Assembly (NCBI GenBank): GCA_016176335.1
Contig: JACOXI010000004.1
Location: 155,289-219,288, forward strand
Direction of reading: 5' to 3'
DNA from: Candidatus Daviesbacteria bacterium
GTDB lineage: Bacteria; Patescibacteria; Microgenomatia; Daviesbacterales; UBA10151
DNA: 64,000 nt
Of the stretch, positions 51,020 to 60,371 are shown piece after piece (within the stretch, counting starts at the first letter, position 1; every line of letters starts with the position of its first letter). A program made the position numbers and the translations under genes. The notes under the pieces are model-generated. The model worked only from the letters and a program-made list of their open reading frames with translations. It was not told where the DNA came from and searched no databases.

Positions 51020-52912
51020 TTATTTTTTTTGAGACTTTTTTAAAAACCTTCTTCGGTAGAGAAGAACAGCCAATATAGCCCCGTATAAAATGACCATAGC
51101 CAAAACTATTCCCATTGCAAAAAGCGGTATTGTTTGAAAAAGAAAGAATGGTTCAACTGAAAGCCCTTTCGTAAATTTCATACTACCTACATAAACTGCA
51201 ATCTCATCATCAAATTTATCAAACAGTGATTTGGTGCGGATATTATATTCAAAGGTGACCATACCAAATGCCGGGATTGGACCTAAATTCTTACTAAGGG
51301 AGTCCAAAATGCTAATTTTTTTACTACCTACCGCAAAAGCTGCTGAAGGAAAAACAGCATTGCCTGAATTTGTAATGTTAACCTTTATTTTTGAGGGGAA
51401 TCCCGCAAAAATGGTTTTTGGTACATCAATTTGTACTCCGATTGCAGGTTTGCCTAAAAAATCAACATCAGTCAAAGAAACTTTGACATCATGGGAATCT
51501 TGCCCAATATATTTGTATGATCCTGCAGGCACCGGTTGCTCCGAAGAAGCACCTCTTATTGCAAAAACAAAGTGATTTAGATCCAACTTATTAAAGTAAT
51601 CTACTCCTCCTGTGGTGTTCTCCCAAGTCGGGTCAACCATTACCCAACCTTTTCTCTCATTCCAGTATTCCGGCCAAGCGTGTAATACATCTTTAGTCAG
51701 GGATAGCGGTCGTAAAGCAGGATTTGCCGTATATGCGAAGCCGTCGAGTTCTCTTGCTGCAATTCCGGCGGCCCGGGCCAATGCTATAAACAAATCTGTA
51801 AATTCCATGCAGACAGCGGAAGTTGGGTTGGAAAGAACTGTTGTGGCACCTAATCTTTCAATGTTACCCTCCTTAAGTCTTGCAGGGTTGTATTTTAGGG
51901 AATTGACAACATACCTATAGATAAGTTCTACTTTCTTGGAAGAATCAGCTGGCGGATTGGCACCTAAAATGCCTTCCAATGTTGTCATAATTTGAGGATT
52001 ATCTTTTTCCCAATACTTTGAGCCTTCAGTATACTTTTTCCTTAAATTTTCACTTATTACCGGTTCTTTGGCTTTGGAGGTGGTGTAAAGTTTTGCGGAA
52101 CCTAACACTTTAACATCCAATCTCTGACCCCTTGTAAGTTTATACCAGGCCAAATAGTTACCGTCCAAATCTACAGTTACATTAACAGGTGGCGGCGTAA
52201 TTCTCTGAAATATCACGTCCTGAAAAGCTGTATCAGGAGGTAATGCTATGTTTGTCAGGATTGGAACTATATTATTATTCTCAAGATGAAAGGTCAGGTC
52301 AAAATCAAACAGTTGATTGTTCCCGAAACTTGCAGAAACCCCCGCAGTTGCCAGTTGATCTTTGTTGAAGGTAAAAAACACTTTACCGGAACTTGAAGTC
52401 TGACTTTTGGGTGTTGGACTGATTAGGGTTGGCTCACCAAAGCTTTGGGGTACGGACAAGGTTAAGTTGTAATTTTCCAAATTGGAAACTGAAGAAATTC
52501 TGGGAGCACGCACTTCCCAAATCTTGCCAATTCTTTCCGCAAAATCTTTGGATTTAAATTGCAAAGTCCAAGGTATCTCTTTTCCCAAACCTGCCACCTG
52601 TTGGTTAAACTTAACCGTGATAATTGTTGAGGTATCTTGTAGCTTTGATGATACTTCCAAAGCTCCACCCGGGTCAGAGCCTTTAATGTCAAAAATGTCT
52701 GTTGCTCCGATTGTCAGTTTAAACTCGCTGGCATAATACTGGGAAGTTAAATTACGCAAGGTGACTTTTTCGGTGACAGTTGTGATTCCGTCGGATGAGA
52801 TGTCATACACCACATCATAAGAAGTGGCAAACTCTTGAGCATAAGTTTTTGGGACAAAGAAAAGGGCAAAAAATAAACAAAATACCAACAAAATCTTCTT
52901 AAACATTCCCAC
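51020..52912 (-). CDS. secreted transglutaminase-like protein, membrane-anchored
   Basis: 630 residues. Signal peptide (6-25), beta-rich N-terminal domain, transglutaminase core with triad Cys368 (AVCMEF), His411 (LHAWPEYW) and Asp427 (VDPTW), an Ig-like domain, and a C-terminal membrane helix followed by RRRFLKKSQKK. In bacteria this fold often acts as a protease or cross-linker at the surface. Its GTG start overlaps the uvrA stop; ATG 52906 is an alternative. Confidence 0.82.
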   Translation of the reverse strand: MGMFKKILLVFCLFFALFFVPKTYAQEFATSYDVVYDISSDGITTVTEKVTLRNLTSQYYASEFKLTIGATDIFDIKGSDPGGALEVSSKLQDTSTIITVKFNQQVAGLGKEIPWTLQFKSKDFAERIGKIWEVRAPRISSVSNLENYNLTLSVPQSFGEPTLISPTPKSQTSSSGKVFFTFNKDQLATAGVSASFGNNQLFDFDLTFHLENNNIVPILTNIALPPDTAFQDVIFQRITPPPVNVTVDLDGNYLAWYKLTRGQRLDVKVLGSAKLYTTSKAKEPVISENLRKKYTEGSKYWEKDNPQIMTTLEGILGANPPADSSKKVELIYRYVVNSLKYNPARLKEGNIERLGATTVLSNPTSAVCMEFTDLFIALARAAGIAARELDGFAYTANPALRPLSLTKDVLHAWPEYWNERKGWVMVDPTWENTTGGVDYFNKLDLNHFVFAIRGASSEQPVPAGSYKYIGQDSHDVKVSLTDVDFLGKPAIGVQIDVPKTIFAGFPSKIKVNITNSGNAVFPSAAFAVGSKKISILDSLSKNLGPIPAFGMVTFEYNIRTKSLFDKFDDEIAVYVGSMKFTKGLSVEPFFLFQTIPLFAMGIVLAMVILYGAILAVLLYRRRFLKKSQKK

Positions 52913-55857
52913 TATTGTAACATCTTCCTTGCTAGATATTGGCCTGTGTAAGAGGATTTTATTTTGGCAATATCTTTGGGAGAACCTTCAGCAATAACCT
53001 GTCCGCCCTGATCCCCGCCTTCCGGGCCTAAATCTATTACCCAGTCGGTATTTTTAATTACATCCAAATTATGCTCAATAATAATTACAGTATTTCCGAA
53101 GTTTACTAATTTTCTTAATATATTTAATAGCCTTTCTATGTCCGCAAAATGCAAACCGGTTGTGGGTTCATCCAGAATATAAATTGTCTGTCCTGTCGGT
53201 CTTTTGGAAAGCTCTGCAGATAGTTTAATTCTTTGGGCTTCACCTCCGGATAAGGTCGGGGCACTCTGGCCCAATTTTATATAACCTAAACCTACATCAT
53301 CGAGCACTTGAAGTTTATTTTTAATATTTGGTATATTTTCAAAAAATCCCAAAGCCTCCGCAACGCTCATGATCAAAACCTCGGCTATATTTTTATCTTT
53401 GAAATGAATGTCCAAAGCTTCTCTGTTATATCTTGCACCATTGCAGCCTTCACAAGTCACATACACATCCGGCAAAAATTGCATTTCTATTTTCAGCTGA
53501 CCTTCACCCTCGCAAACCTCACACCTACCCCCCTTAACATTAAAAGAAAATCTTCCAGGCCCATAACCTTTGATCTTGGCTTCTCGAGAGGAAGCAAATA
53601 AATCTCTGATAAAAGTAAAAGCCCCGGTGTAGGTGGCCGGATTTGAACGGGGAGTGCGACCAATTGGTGATTGGTCAACCAAAACCACTTTATCTAATAA
53701 TTCCAACCCTTGCAATTCCCGAAAACGGCCAGGTTTTTCTCTGGATCCGTAGATTTTTTGAGCCAAGGCCTTATATAAAATATCGTGTATAAGGGTTGAC
53801 TTACCTGATCCTGAAACGCCGGTTATTGCAATAAATTTGCCTAAAGGAAAACTGACATTGATATTTTTTAAATTATGTTCGGCAGCACCCAAAAGTTTTA
53901 AATGACCATTTTGAGTAGATCCTTCGACTCGTCTTCGACCCTGAGGCTCAGACCCGAAGGGCTGCGCTCGCTCAGGATGACCTACGGTCACCTGTTTTTT
54001 TCCGGAGAGATATTGCCCTGTCAAAGATCTAGCGCTCTTTTTGATCTCTGAAGATGTTCCTATAGCCACAATTTCCCCTCCATGCTCCCCTGCTCCGGGT
54101 CCGATTTCAATCAAAAGGTCGGAATTTTCCATAGTTTCCGCATCATGTTCATTCACAATCACGGTATTACCCAAATCACGAAGTTTTTTTAAAGTATCAA
54201 TCAATCTGGAATTATCCCGCTGATGCAGTCCGATTGAGGGTTCATCCAAAACATACAGCACTCCTGATAATCCCGACCCGATTTGGGAGGCAAGCCTGAT
54301 TCTTTGTGATTCTCCGCCTGCCAAGGTCATAGAAGCTCTGTCCAAAGTTAGATAATCCAACCCTACATTGATTAGAAATTGAATTCTGGATTTAATCTCC
54401 TTTAAAATCGGTGTAGCAATTTGCATTTCCCGATCAGAATAGGAGACATTTTTTACCCATTCCAGTGCTTGAGAAATAGATTGGCTTGTGACTTCCGCAA
54501 TATTTAATCCTTCTATGGTTATGGATAATGCCTCCTCTTTCAACCTTGCTCCGGCGCAACCCGGACAGATTTCTTTCACCATGTATTTTTCAATCTCCGC
54601 CTTAACATAATCTGATTCGGAACTGTCATATCTTTCTTTAAGATATGACACTAAACCCTGAAAAGTTGAATAAAAATGAGTCCATTTTCCCTGCCTGTTT
54701 CTGCCCTCAACTTTAAACTGTTGTTCCCCTGTCCCCCTAAGCAATACTTTTTTTGCTTCCTCGGGAAATTTTTCCAATCTGGTATTCATATCAAAACCGT
54801 ACTTTTTTCCCACAGCCTCAATTACCCTGGTAAACCAGGTTTCATTAGTGGCCAGTTTGCTCATGGGTAAAATGCCTCCCTCTGCAATGGAAAGAATTGG
54901 ATTCAAAATCGTTGCCTCGTCAATCAAAAGAAGCGATCCTAAACCGGTGCAAAGGGAACAGGCACCATGAGGTGAATTAAAAGATAAAAGACGGGGCTCA
55001 ATTTCTGAAAAAGCAATATTATCCGAAGGACAGGCAAATCTTTCGGAAAATAAATGATCCTCCATCTTTTTGGGATTTTGGGGGAATTCCAGTGAGGCAT
55101 CCAAAACTTCGGATACAATCACTGAACCTCCACCAAATTTGTTTGCTGTCTCAATACTTTGTGACAATCTTGAGTATAAATTGTTATCTTGAGCACTTTT
55201 TTTGTCCAATACTAATCTATCTACAACCAGATCAATTGTGTGCTTATTTGTTTTAATCAGTATTAAATCTTCCGATAAATCTCTGACATGCTTATCTACT
55301 CTGACTTTGGAAAACCCTTTTTTTTTGAAATCCTCAAATAATTGAGAGTATTCACCTTTCCTGTCTTTAACAACAGGAGCCAAGATCATGATCCTTCTAC
55401 CTCTCTTTGAATGAGATCCTTCGACTTCGCTCAGGATGACTTGCGTCATCTGCTCCACACTCATCTTAGAAACCTCTTTGCCGCAAATCGGACAATGAGG
55501 ATGGCCAACCCGGGCAAACAATAACCGTAAATAGTCATATATTTCGGTTGTTGTACCGACAGTAGAACGGGGATTATGTGAAACACCTTTTTGATCAATG
55601 GAGATAGCAGGAGAAAGTCCCTCAATATAATCCACATCAGGCTTATCCATCACCCCCAAAAACTGCCTGGCATAAGCCGAGAGAGATTCCACATACCTTC
55701 TTTGCCCTTCAGCATAAAGGGTATCAAAAGCCAAAGAAGATTTGCCTGAACCAGAAATCCCTGTTAAAACCACCAATTTGTTCTTGGGAATCTCCAGATC
55801 AATATTCTTTAGATTGTGTTCTCTAGCTCCTTTGATGATAATCTTGTCAATGGCCAT
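52912..55857 (-). CDS. uvrA: UvrABC excinuclease subunit A
   Basis: 981 residues from the ATG at 55857, just before IKGAREHNLKNI; a longer frame to 55899 is less likely. Two ABC ATPase modules (GISGSGKSSL, GVSGSGKSTL), ABC signatures (LAGGESQRI, LSGGEAQRI), zinc motifs CPICG, CPGCAG and CEVCEGEGQLK...CEGC. Recognises DNA damage with UvrB. Two palindromic repeats are inserted in frame, near residues 140-147 and 626-646, both in linker regions. Confidence 0.93.
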   Translation of the reverse strand: MAIDKIIIKGAREHNLKNIDLEIPKNKLVVLTGISGSGKSSLAFDTLYAEGQRRYVESLSAYARQFLGVMDKPDVDYIEGLSPAISIDQKGVSHNPRSTVGTTTEIYDYLRLLFARVGHPHCPICGKEVSKMSVEQMTQVILSEVEGSHSKRGRRIMILAPVVKDRKGEYSQLFEDFKKKGFSKVRVDKHVRDLSEDLILIKTNKHTIDLVVDRLVLDKKSAQDNNLYSRLSQSIETANKFGGGSVIVSEVLDASLEFPQNPKKMEDHLFSERFACPSDNIAFSEIEPRLLSFNSPHGACSLCTGLGSLLLIDEATILNPILSIAEGGILPMSKLATNETWFTRVIEAVGKKYGFDMNTRLEKFPEEAKKVLLRGTGEQQFKVEGRNRQGKWTHFYSTFQGLVSYLKERYDSSESDYVKAEIEKYMVKEICPGCAGARLKEEALSITIEGLNIAEVTSQSISQALEWVKNVSYSDREMQIATPILKEIKSRIQFLINVGLDYLTLDRASMTLAGGESQRIRLASQIGSGLSGVLYVLDEPSIGLHQRDNSRLIDTLKKLRDLGNTVIVNEHDAETMENSDLLIEIGPGAGEHGGEIVAIGTSSEIKKSARSLTGQYLSGKKQVTVGHPERAQPFGSEPQGRRRVEGSTQNGHLKLLGAAEHNLKNINVSFPLGKFIAITGVSGSGKSTLIHDILYKALAQKIYGSREKPGRFRELQGLELLDKVVLVDQSPIGRTPRSNPATYTGAFTFIRDLFASSREAKIKGYGPGRFSFNVKGGRCEVCEGEGQLKIEMQFLPDVYVTCEGCNGARYNREALDIHFKDKNIAEVLIMSVAEALGFFENIPNIKNKLQVLDDVGLGYIKLGQSAPTLSGGEAQRIKLSAELSKRPTGQTIYILDEPTTGLHFADIERLLNILRKLVNFGNTVIIIEHNLDVIKNTDWVIDLGPEGGDQGGQVIAEGSPKDIAKIKSSYTGQYLARKMLQ
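53919..53978. repeat. palindromic repeat inserted in uvrA (long copy)
   Basis: Begins ATCCTTCGACT and ends GCTCAGGAT, with a second inner hairpin. Encodes about 20 extra residues rich in Arg, Gly and Pro between the two ATPase halves, without breaking the frame. Confidence 0.7.
55416..55437. repeat. palindromic repeat inserted in uvrA (short copy)
   Basis: 22 bp running ATCCTTCGACT...AGGAT, the same family as 53919-53978. Read as LSEVEGS in UvrA, a peptide that replaces the usual short loop before the LILAPVV strand. Confidence 0.7.
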
Positions 55858-55924
55858 AGACGAAATTTTCCCGAAAAATACCGAACTATTGTAAACCATT
55901 TGACAAGATTTTAAAAGTCCTAAG

Positions 55925-55953
55925 TTGATAAACTTTTAATGAAATAATAAAAC
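55925..55953 (+). promoter_or_regulatory. promoter of 55962 gene
   Basis: TTGATA (55925-55930), 17-base spacer, TAAAAC (55948-55953), eight bases to the ATG. Confidence 0.55.
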
Positions 55954-55961
55954 TAACTACT

Positions 55962-56459
55962 ATGAGTCCTGATGTTAAAAAAGGGTTAATCATTTTTGGT
56001 GTAGTAAGTTTGCTTGGAGGTATTCCAAAAGCAAAGGATTGGTGGGATTCTCAACCGCAAGAATGCTACACACAAGGAGACTATGGCAGAAGCACCATTA
56101 ATCTACGCAGAAGAATAGCCTTAGGTGAGGGAACACAAAATATAGAATTAAAACCTGATTTTTTAACTCAGGCAGAAAATGTCATACAAATTTCTCATAC
56201 CGATCCTAATTGTCCAGAAACAAATGTTTATCTTCAGTACCACCCTTTAACACAATCAATTGCTCTCGTAGGAAGGTTGTCTTCTAGAAATTTAAATCTG
56301 GAGACAAGGTGGGAAGCAGGAAAAATTGATGTTCCTCCTACCCAACCTCATGTTATTGCAGTAGTCTGGAGTGAATGGAGAGTACTAGGAGTCTTAGTGG
56401 ATGGAAGGAATACTGAAGTATTTAAGCCACGTGAGCCCATTAACTACTTAATTCCCTGA
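55962..56459 (+). CDS. hypothetical anchored protein
   Basis: 165 residues. A short N-terminal hydrophobic stretch (8-20) may be a signal or anchor. The rest is beta-rich with two cysteines (QECYTQ and DPNCPE) that could form a disulphide. The 3' end overlaps the 3' end of uvrB by 20 bases. No family recognised. Confidence 0.5.
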   Translation: MSPDVKKGLIIFGVVSLLGGIPKAKDWWDSQPQECYTQGDYGRSTINLRRRIALGEGTQNIELKPDFLTQAENVIQISHTDPNCPETNVYLQYHPLTQSIALVGRLSSRNLNLETRWEAGKIDVPPTQPHVIAVVWSEWRVLGVLVDGRNTEVFKPREPINYLIP

Positions 56460-58413
56460 TCTGATCTCGCAACTTGGCTGCTTCTTCAAAGTCTAACAGT
56501 TGAGCTGCCTGTTTCATCTGCCCTTCCAAGTTTTTAACCATTTTCTCCCTCTCTTTAATTGGAATATCATCAACTGTTAAATCCTTTTTGCCTAACTGCT
56601 CTTCCAACTCTTCCACTTTTTCAATCAGTCTCTCTCTTAAAGCTTTTTCAATACTTTTTGGAGTAATATTGTGTTTTTTATTATATTTAAGCTGGTATTC
56701 TCTTCTCCTGTCTACCTCATCAATGGCTGCTTGCATAGATTTTGTCATATTATCTGCATACATAATTACTTCTCCTCCCACATTTCTGGCTGCCCTGCCC
56801 ATGGTTTGAATAAGGGAAGTTTTTGAGCGTAAAAATCCTTCTTTATCCGCATCCAAGATAATTACCAAAGTTACTTCCGGCAGATCCAAACCTTCCCGAA
56901 GTAAGTTTATTCCTACAATCACATCGAATTCTCCCAAGCGAAGCGACTGAAGAATATCGGATCTTTTTAAAGTTTCAATATCCGAGTGTAAATAATTTAC
57001 TTTGATTCCGCGTTCTTTCAAGTAATCAGTTAAATCTTCCGCCATTCTCTTAGTAAGAGTGGTAATTAACACCCTTTCGTGTTTTGCCACTCTGCCTTCT
57101 ACTTCTGAAATAACATCATCTATTTGCCTGTCAGTTACTCTTACATCAATTTCAGGATCCAAAATCCCTGTTGGTCTGATGAGCTGCTCTGCCACATTAT
57201 CATTTACCGCCAAAGACAATTCATACTCATCCGGAGTTGCCGAGACATAAATTACTTGATTAATTTTTCTTTGGAATTCAACAAATTTTAGGGGTCTATT
57301 ATCTAAAGCAGAAGGAAGTCTGAATCCAAAGTCAATTAAAGTTTCTTTTCTGGAGCGGTCTCCATTATACATTCCTCTGATTTGCGGAACAGTTATATGA
57401 GATTCATCAATGATCACTAAAAAATCTTTCGGAAAATATTCCATTAAAGTAAAAGGTGGTTCACCAGGAACTCTGCCATCAAAATATCTGGAATAATTTT
57501 CAATCCCGTTACAATATCCGAATTCTCTGATTTGTTCCAAATCAAAGTATGTTTTTTGTTCCAATCTTTGAGCCTCAACTAATTTCCCGCTTGACTTAAG
57601 ATCCCTTGCTCTTAACTCTAAATCTTGCTCGATCTGTTTTAGAGCAGGGACAATTCTTTCTTCCGGAGTAATATAGTGTTTGGCCGGATAAATCATTGTT
57701 GTCCCCTGGACCACCTCTGTATTTCCAGTTACCACATCGAGTTTGCTAATCCTTTCTATCCTGTCACCTAAAAACTGTAACCTGTAACCCGTGTCTAAAT
57801 ATGAAGGATAGATATCCAAAGTATCACCGCGAACACGATATGTTGATCTTTTAAAATCCACATCATTCCTGCTATAAAACATCTTACTAAGCATTTTAAG
57901 TATGGCGTGCCTACTGGTTCTTACCCCCTTTTTAAGCTCTAAAATGGCACCACCGTATTCCTTTGGAGACCCCAAATTATAAATACAGGACACAGATGCC
58001 ACCACAATGACATCTTTTCTGGTCATTAAAGATGTGGTGGTGGAAAGTCTTAATTTCTCTATTTCTTCATTAATCTCCGTTTCTTTTTCAATATAAGTGT
58101 CTGATTGGGGAATGTAGGCTTCAGGCTGGTAGTAGTCATAGTAGGATACAAAATACTCGCAAGCATTGTTAGGAAAAAGCGATCTGAACTCCTGGGCCAG
58201 CTGAGCAGCTAAAGTTTTATTGTGGGAAATAACCAGGGTTGGCTTTTGCACTTTTTCAATAACATTAGCCATGGTGAAGGTCTTGCCTGATCCTGTTACT
58301 CCCAAAAGGACTTGATGCTGAACACCTTGATTCAATCCTTTAACCAGCTTCTCAATAGCCTGTGGCTGATCTCCTGTTGGTTTAAAATCAGAAACAATCT
58401 TAAATTTTGGCAT
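56440..58413 (-). CDS. uvrB: UvrABC excinuclease subunit B
   Basis: 657 residues, full length. Walker A GVTGSGKT, beta-hairpin region YYDYYQPEAYIP, helicase motifs IDESH, YVSATP, QTMGRAARN, and the C-terminal UVR domain (LDFEEAAKLRDQIREL) that binds UvrC. Verifies damage after UvrA. TATAAT on the minus strand (58422-58427) ends eight bases before the ATG. Divergent from lexA, sharing 188 bases. Confidence 0.95.
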   Translation of the reverse strand: MPKFKIVSDFKPTGDQPQAIEKLVKGLNQGVQHQVLLGVTGSGKTFTMANVIEKVQKPTLVISHNKTLAAQLAQEFRSLFPNNACEYFVSYYDYYQPEAYIPQSDTYIEKETEINEEIEKLRLSTTTSLMTRKDVIVVASVSCIYNLGSPKEYGGAILELKKGVRTSRHAILKMLSKMFYSRNDVDFKRSTYRVRGDTLDIYPSYLDTGYRLQFLGDRIERISKLDVVTGNTEVVQGTTMIYPAKHYITPEERIVPALKQIEQDLELRARDLKSSGKLVEAQRLEQKTYFDLEQIREFGYCNGIENYSRYFDGRVPGEPPFTLMEYFPKDFLVIIDESHITVPQIRGMYNGDRSRKETLIDFGFRLPSALDNRPLKFVEFQRKINQVIYVSATPDEYELSLAVNDNVAEQLIRPTGILDPEIDVRVTDRQIDDVISEVEGRVAKHERVLITTLTKRMAEDLTDYLKERGIKVNYLHSDIETLKRSDILQSLRLGEFDVIVGINLLREGLDLPEVTLVIILDADKEGFLRSKTSLIQTMGRAARNVGGEVIMYADNMTKSMQAAIDEVDRRREYQLKYNKKHNITPKSIEKALRERLIEKVEELEEQLGKKDLTVDDIPIKEREKMVKNLEGQMKQAAQLLDFEEAAKLRDQIRELSS

Positions 58414-58507
58414 AACAGCTGATTATAACGCATCTATAACGTCTTGATATACTTTGTCCTAGCAGAAGTGCGGCGATTCTGATATGTTTTGATATAAAGA
58501 AGAGCAG

Positions 58508-58537
58508 TTGACAAGTTCGCATTTTGTTTGGTAAAGT
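58508..58537 (+). promoter_or_regulatory. lexA promoter
   Basis: TTGACA (58508-58513), 18-base spacer ending TGG, TAAAGT (58532-58537). I could not identify a clear LexA operator in the uvrB-lexA gap; repeated TTGATAT words (58443, 58489) are the only candidates. Confidence 0.5.
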
Positions 58538-58554
58538 TTAGGGTGTACTTTAGT

Positions 58555-58578
58555 CCTGAGCCCTTCGACAAGCTCAGG
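58555..58578. repeat. palindromic repeat in lexA leader
   Basis: CCTGAGC (58555-58561) and GCTCAGG (58572-58578) with CCTTCGACAA loop; same family as the uvrA copies. It lies between the promoter and the Shine-Dalgarno sequence. Confidence 0.65.
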
Positions 58579-58601
58579 GTAAACTAGAAAGGAGTCGAAG
58601 A

Positions 58602-59219
58602 ATGCCGATTACTCTTTACAGAAGACAAAAACAGATTTTAGGTTTTATTAAACAATATATTGATAAATACGGTTACTCTCCCACTCTAGGAGAGATCGCC
58701 GAGGCGATCGGGGTTTCCTCTTTAGCCACAGTTCATGAACACCTCCAGGCGTTAGCTACTAAAGGGGTCATCAAAAGATTTGAAGGGGCTGTACGGGGCA
58801 TTGAAGTTTTGGATCAAAAAATATCCTCTGCTTTGGCTGGAATTGAACTGCCGATTTTAGGTTTTATTGCAGCTGGTCAGCCAATCATGGCTTACACTGA
58901 TCCTGATGCCTCCATCAAAGTTGCCCCCTCAATGCTTTCAGGAAAAAAACGCTCTTATGTTTTGCAGGTTAAGGGTGATTCCATGATTGAGGATGGGATT
59001 TTGGATGGAGATTATGTCATTATTGAGGAACAAAATGATGCTTCTGATGGAGATATAGTGGTGGCTTTACTGGACAATGGTCTGGCCACGCTAAAGCGTT
59101 TCTTTCGTGAATCAGGTCGCATCCGTTTGGAACCAGCCAATTCCCAAATGTCCCCAATCTACGCCACAGATGTCAAAATTCAGGGCAAATGCGTTGGGGT
59201 GATTAGAAGGTTTAATTAA
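58602..59219 (+). CDS. lexA: LexA repressor
   Basis: 205 residues, standard length. N-terminal winged helix (1-65), self-cleavage site Ala91-Gly92, catalytic Ser127 (GDSM) and Lys165 (ATLKR). Represses SOS genes until RecA filaments trigger cleavage. Unlike most unit-leading genes here it has a clear ribosome-binding site, AAAGGAG seven bases before the ATG. uvrA, uvrB and dinB in this window are likely targets. Confidence 0.93.
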   Translation: MPITLYRRQKQILGFIKQYIDKYGYSPTLGEIAEAIGVSSLATVHEHLQALATKGVIKRFEGAVRGIEVLDQKISSALAGIELPILGFIAAGQPIMAYTDPDASIKVAPSMLSGKKRSYVLQVKGDSMIEDGILDGDYVIIEEQNDASDGDIVVALLDNGLATLKRFFRESGRIRLEPANSQMSPIYATDVKIQGKCVGVIRRFN

Positions 59220-59244
59220 ACCTGTCCGCCAATTACACTATGGG

Positions 59245-59273
59245 TTGATTTAAAATTCATTTTTTGCTATCAT
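59245..59273 (+). promoter_or_regulatory. promoter of 59282 gene
   Basis: TTGATT (59245-59250), 17-base spacer, TATCAT (59268-59273), eight bases to the ATG at 59282. Confidence 0.65.
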
Positions 59274-59281
59274 TAACCCAT

Positions 59282-59746
59282 ATGGAAATGGTTGAACGCC
59301 TAAGATGTGCTATTGGAGATAGGATATCCTCATTAAGAAGAGGGTTGCAGGATAAAATACAGAGAAGTAATGCAGAGATGCAGGGTCAGGTTGAACTGTC
59401 TCTTTTTACTGTTTTGGCAGGTATTAATCCGGCAGTTTTAGAATTTTTTCCCAGGGATTTATTTCCTCCACTGGAATATAAAACCACAAGTCATCTCCTA
59501 CATCCGCAAGATCTTTTTTTAGCCCGCGATACAAACACTCTAGCAGAGGTAACAAATCGTTTACTTGGGTTGGTTGATCCTCAGAAACGAAGTATTATTT
59601 ATTGCGGCGCATTGGGAGCTGCCGCAGATATTTTAGGTGTTCAATTAAGGCATGACGATGCAGGTCCAGATTTTACCAAAGATGCCATCCACAGACTGCA
59701 ATTCATCCAAAAAGAACTAGCCAGACTAACCCCAAAAAAAGACTGA
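59282..59746 (+). CDS. hypothetical protein
   Basis: 154 residues, soluble, mainly helical. The ATG at 59282 is fixed by the promoter; a longer frame from 59264 would start inside it. The middle has YCGALGAAADILGVQLRHDDAG. No family recognised. Convergent with dedA. Confidence 0.5.
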   Translation: MEMVERLRCAIGDRISSLRRGLQDKIQRSNAEMQGQVELSLFTVLAGINPAVLEFFPRDLFPPLEYKTTSHLLHPQDLFLARDTNTLAEVTNRLLGLVDPQKRSIIYCGALGAAADILGVQLRHDDAGPDFTKDAIHRLQFIQKELARLTPKKD

Positions 59747-59759
59747 TCCAACAGAATAA

Positions 59760-60371
59760 TTAACGCTTTCTAAGTTTATAGTAAATATAAAAGGCTCCTG
59801 CTGCCACAATTCCCACCACAATCACCACATCCAATTTATGAAAATATGGCCCGATTGTTCTCCAGTTTTGACCCAAAACAAACCCTATCCAGGCCAGAAG
59901 ATATGACCATATCAGGGAGCCTATGAAAGTCAGGATCACAAACCTGGCTAAGGGCAACTTGGCAATGCCACACGGCAAGGAAATAACAGTTCTAATCCCG
60001 GGTACCACCCTACTTCCCAAAACCACCAAATCTTTATATTTGTGAAGTAATTTTTCCGTCAAGTCTAATTCTTCTTCCGTAAATAAAACCCACTTACCAA
60101 AGCGTCTAACCAGTCTTCTGACCAACTTTTCATGTCCCCAAAAACCCAGCCAATAAGCAAGAAGAGATCCTAAAACATTGCCCACTGCACCGGCCACTGC
60201 CACTTCCATCAGGCCAAACCTACCTGTTGTGACCAAATATCCTGAAAAAGGCATGATAATTTCCGAGGGTAAAGGGATTAAGGCTGATTCAATAGCCATA
60301 GTTAAAATAATCCCCGGATATCCTAAGGAGGAGATGACATTGATAATCCAATTTGCTACACTTTCCAACAT
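59760..60371 (-). CDS. DedA-family membrane protein
   Basis: 203 residues, five or six membrane segments. Family motifs: E-x-x-x-P-x-P-x-E as ESALIPLPSEI, GNVLGSLLAYWLG, and GSRVVPGIRTVISLPCGIAKL. The family helps flip lipid carriers such as undecaprenyl phosphate and maintains membrane potential. The start codon overlaps that of rsmI on the other strand. A minus-strand extended -10 (TGG TACAAT, 60379-60387) inside rsmI serves it. Confidence 0.87.
   Translation of the reverse strand: MLESVANWIINVISSLGYPGIILTMAIESALIPLPSEIIMPFSGYLVTTGRFGLMEVAVAGAVGNVLGSLLAYWLGFWGHEKLVRRLVRRFGKWVLFTEEELDLTEKLLHKYKDLVVLGSRVVPGIRTVISLPCGIAKLPLARFVILTFIGSLIWSYLLAWIGFVLGQNWRTIGPYFHKLDVVIVVGIVAAGAFYIYYKLRKR
60334..60362 (+). 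promoter_or_regulatory. rsmI promoter inside dedA
   Basis: ATGACA (60334-60339), 17-base spacer, TACACT (60357-60362), seven bases to the ATG at 60370. All of it lies within the first codons of dedA. Confidence 0.6.
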
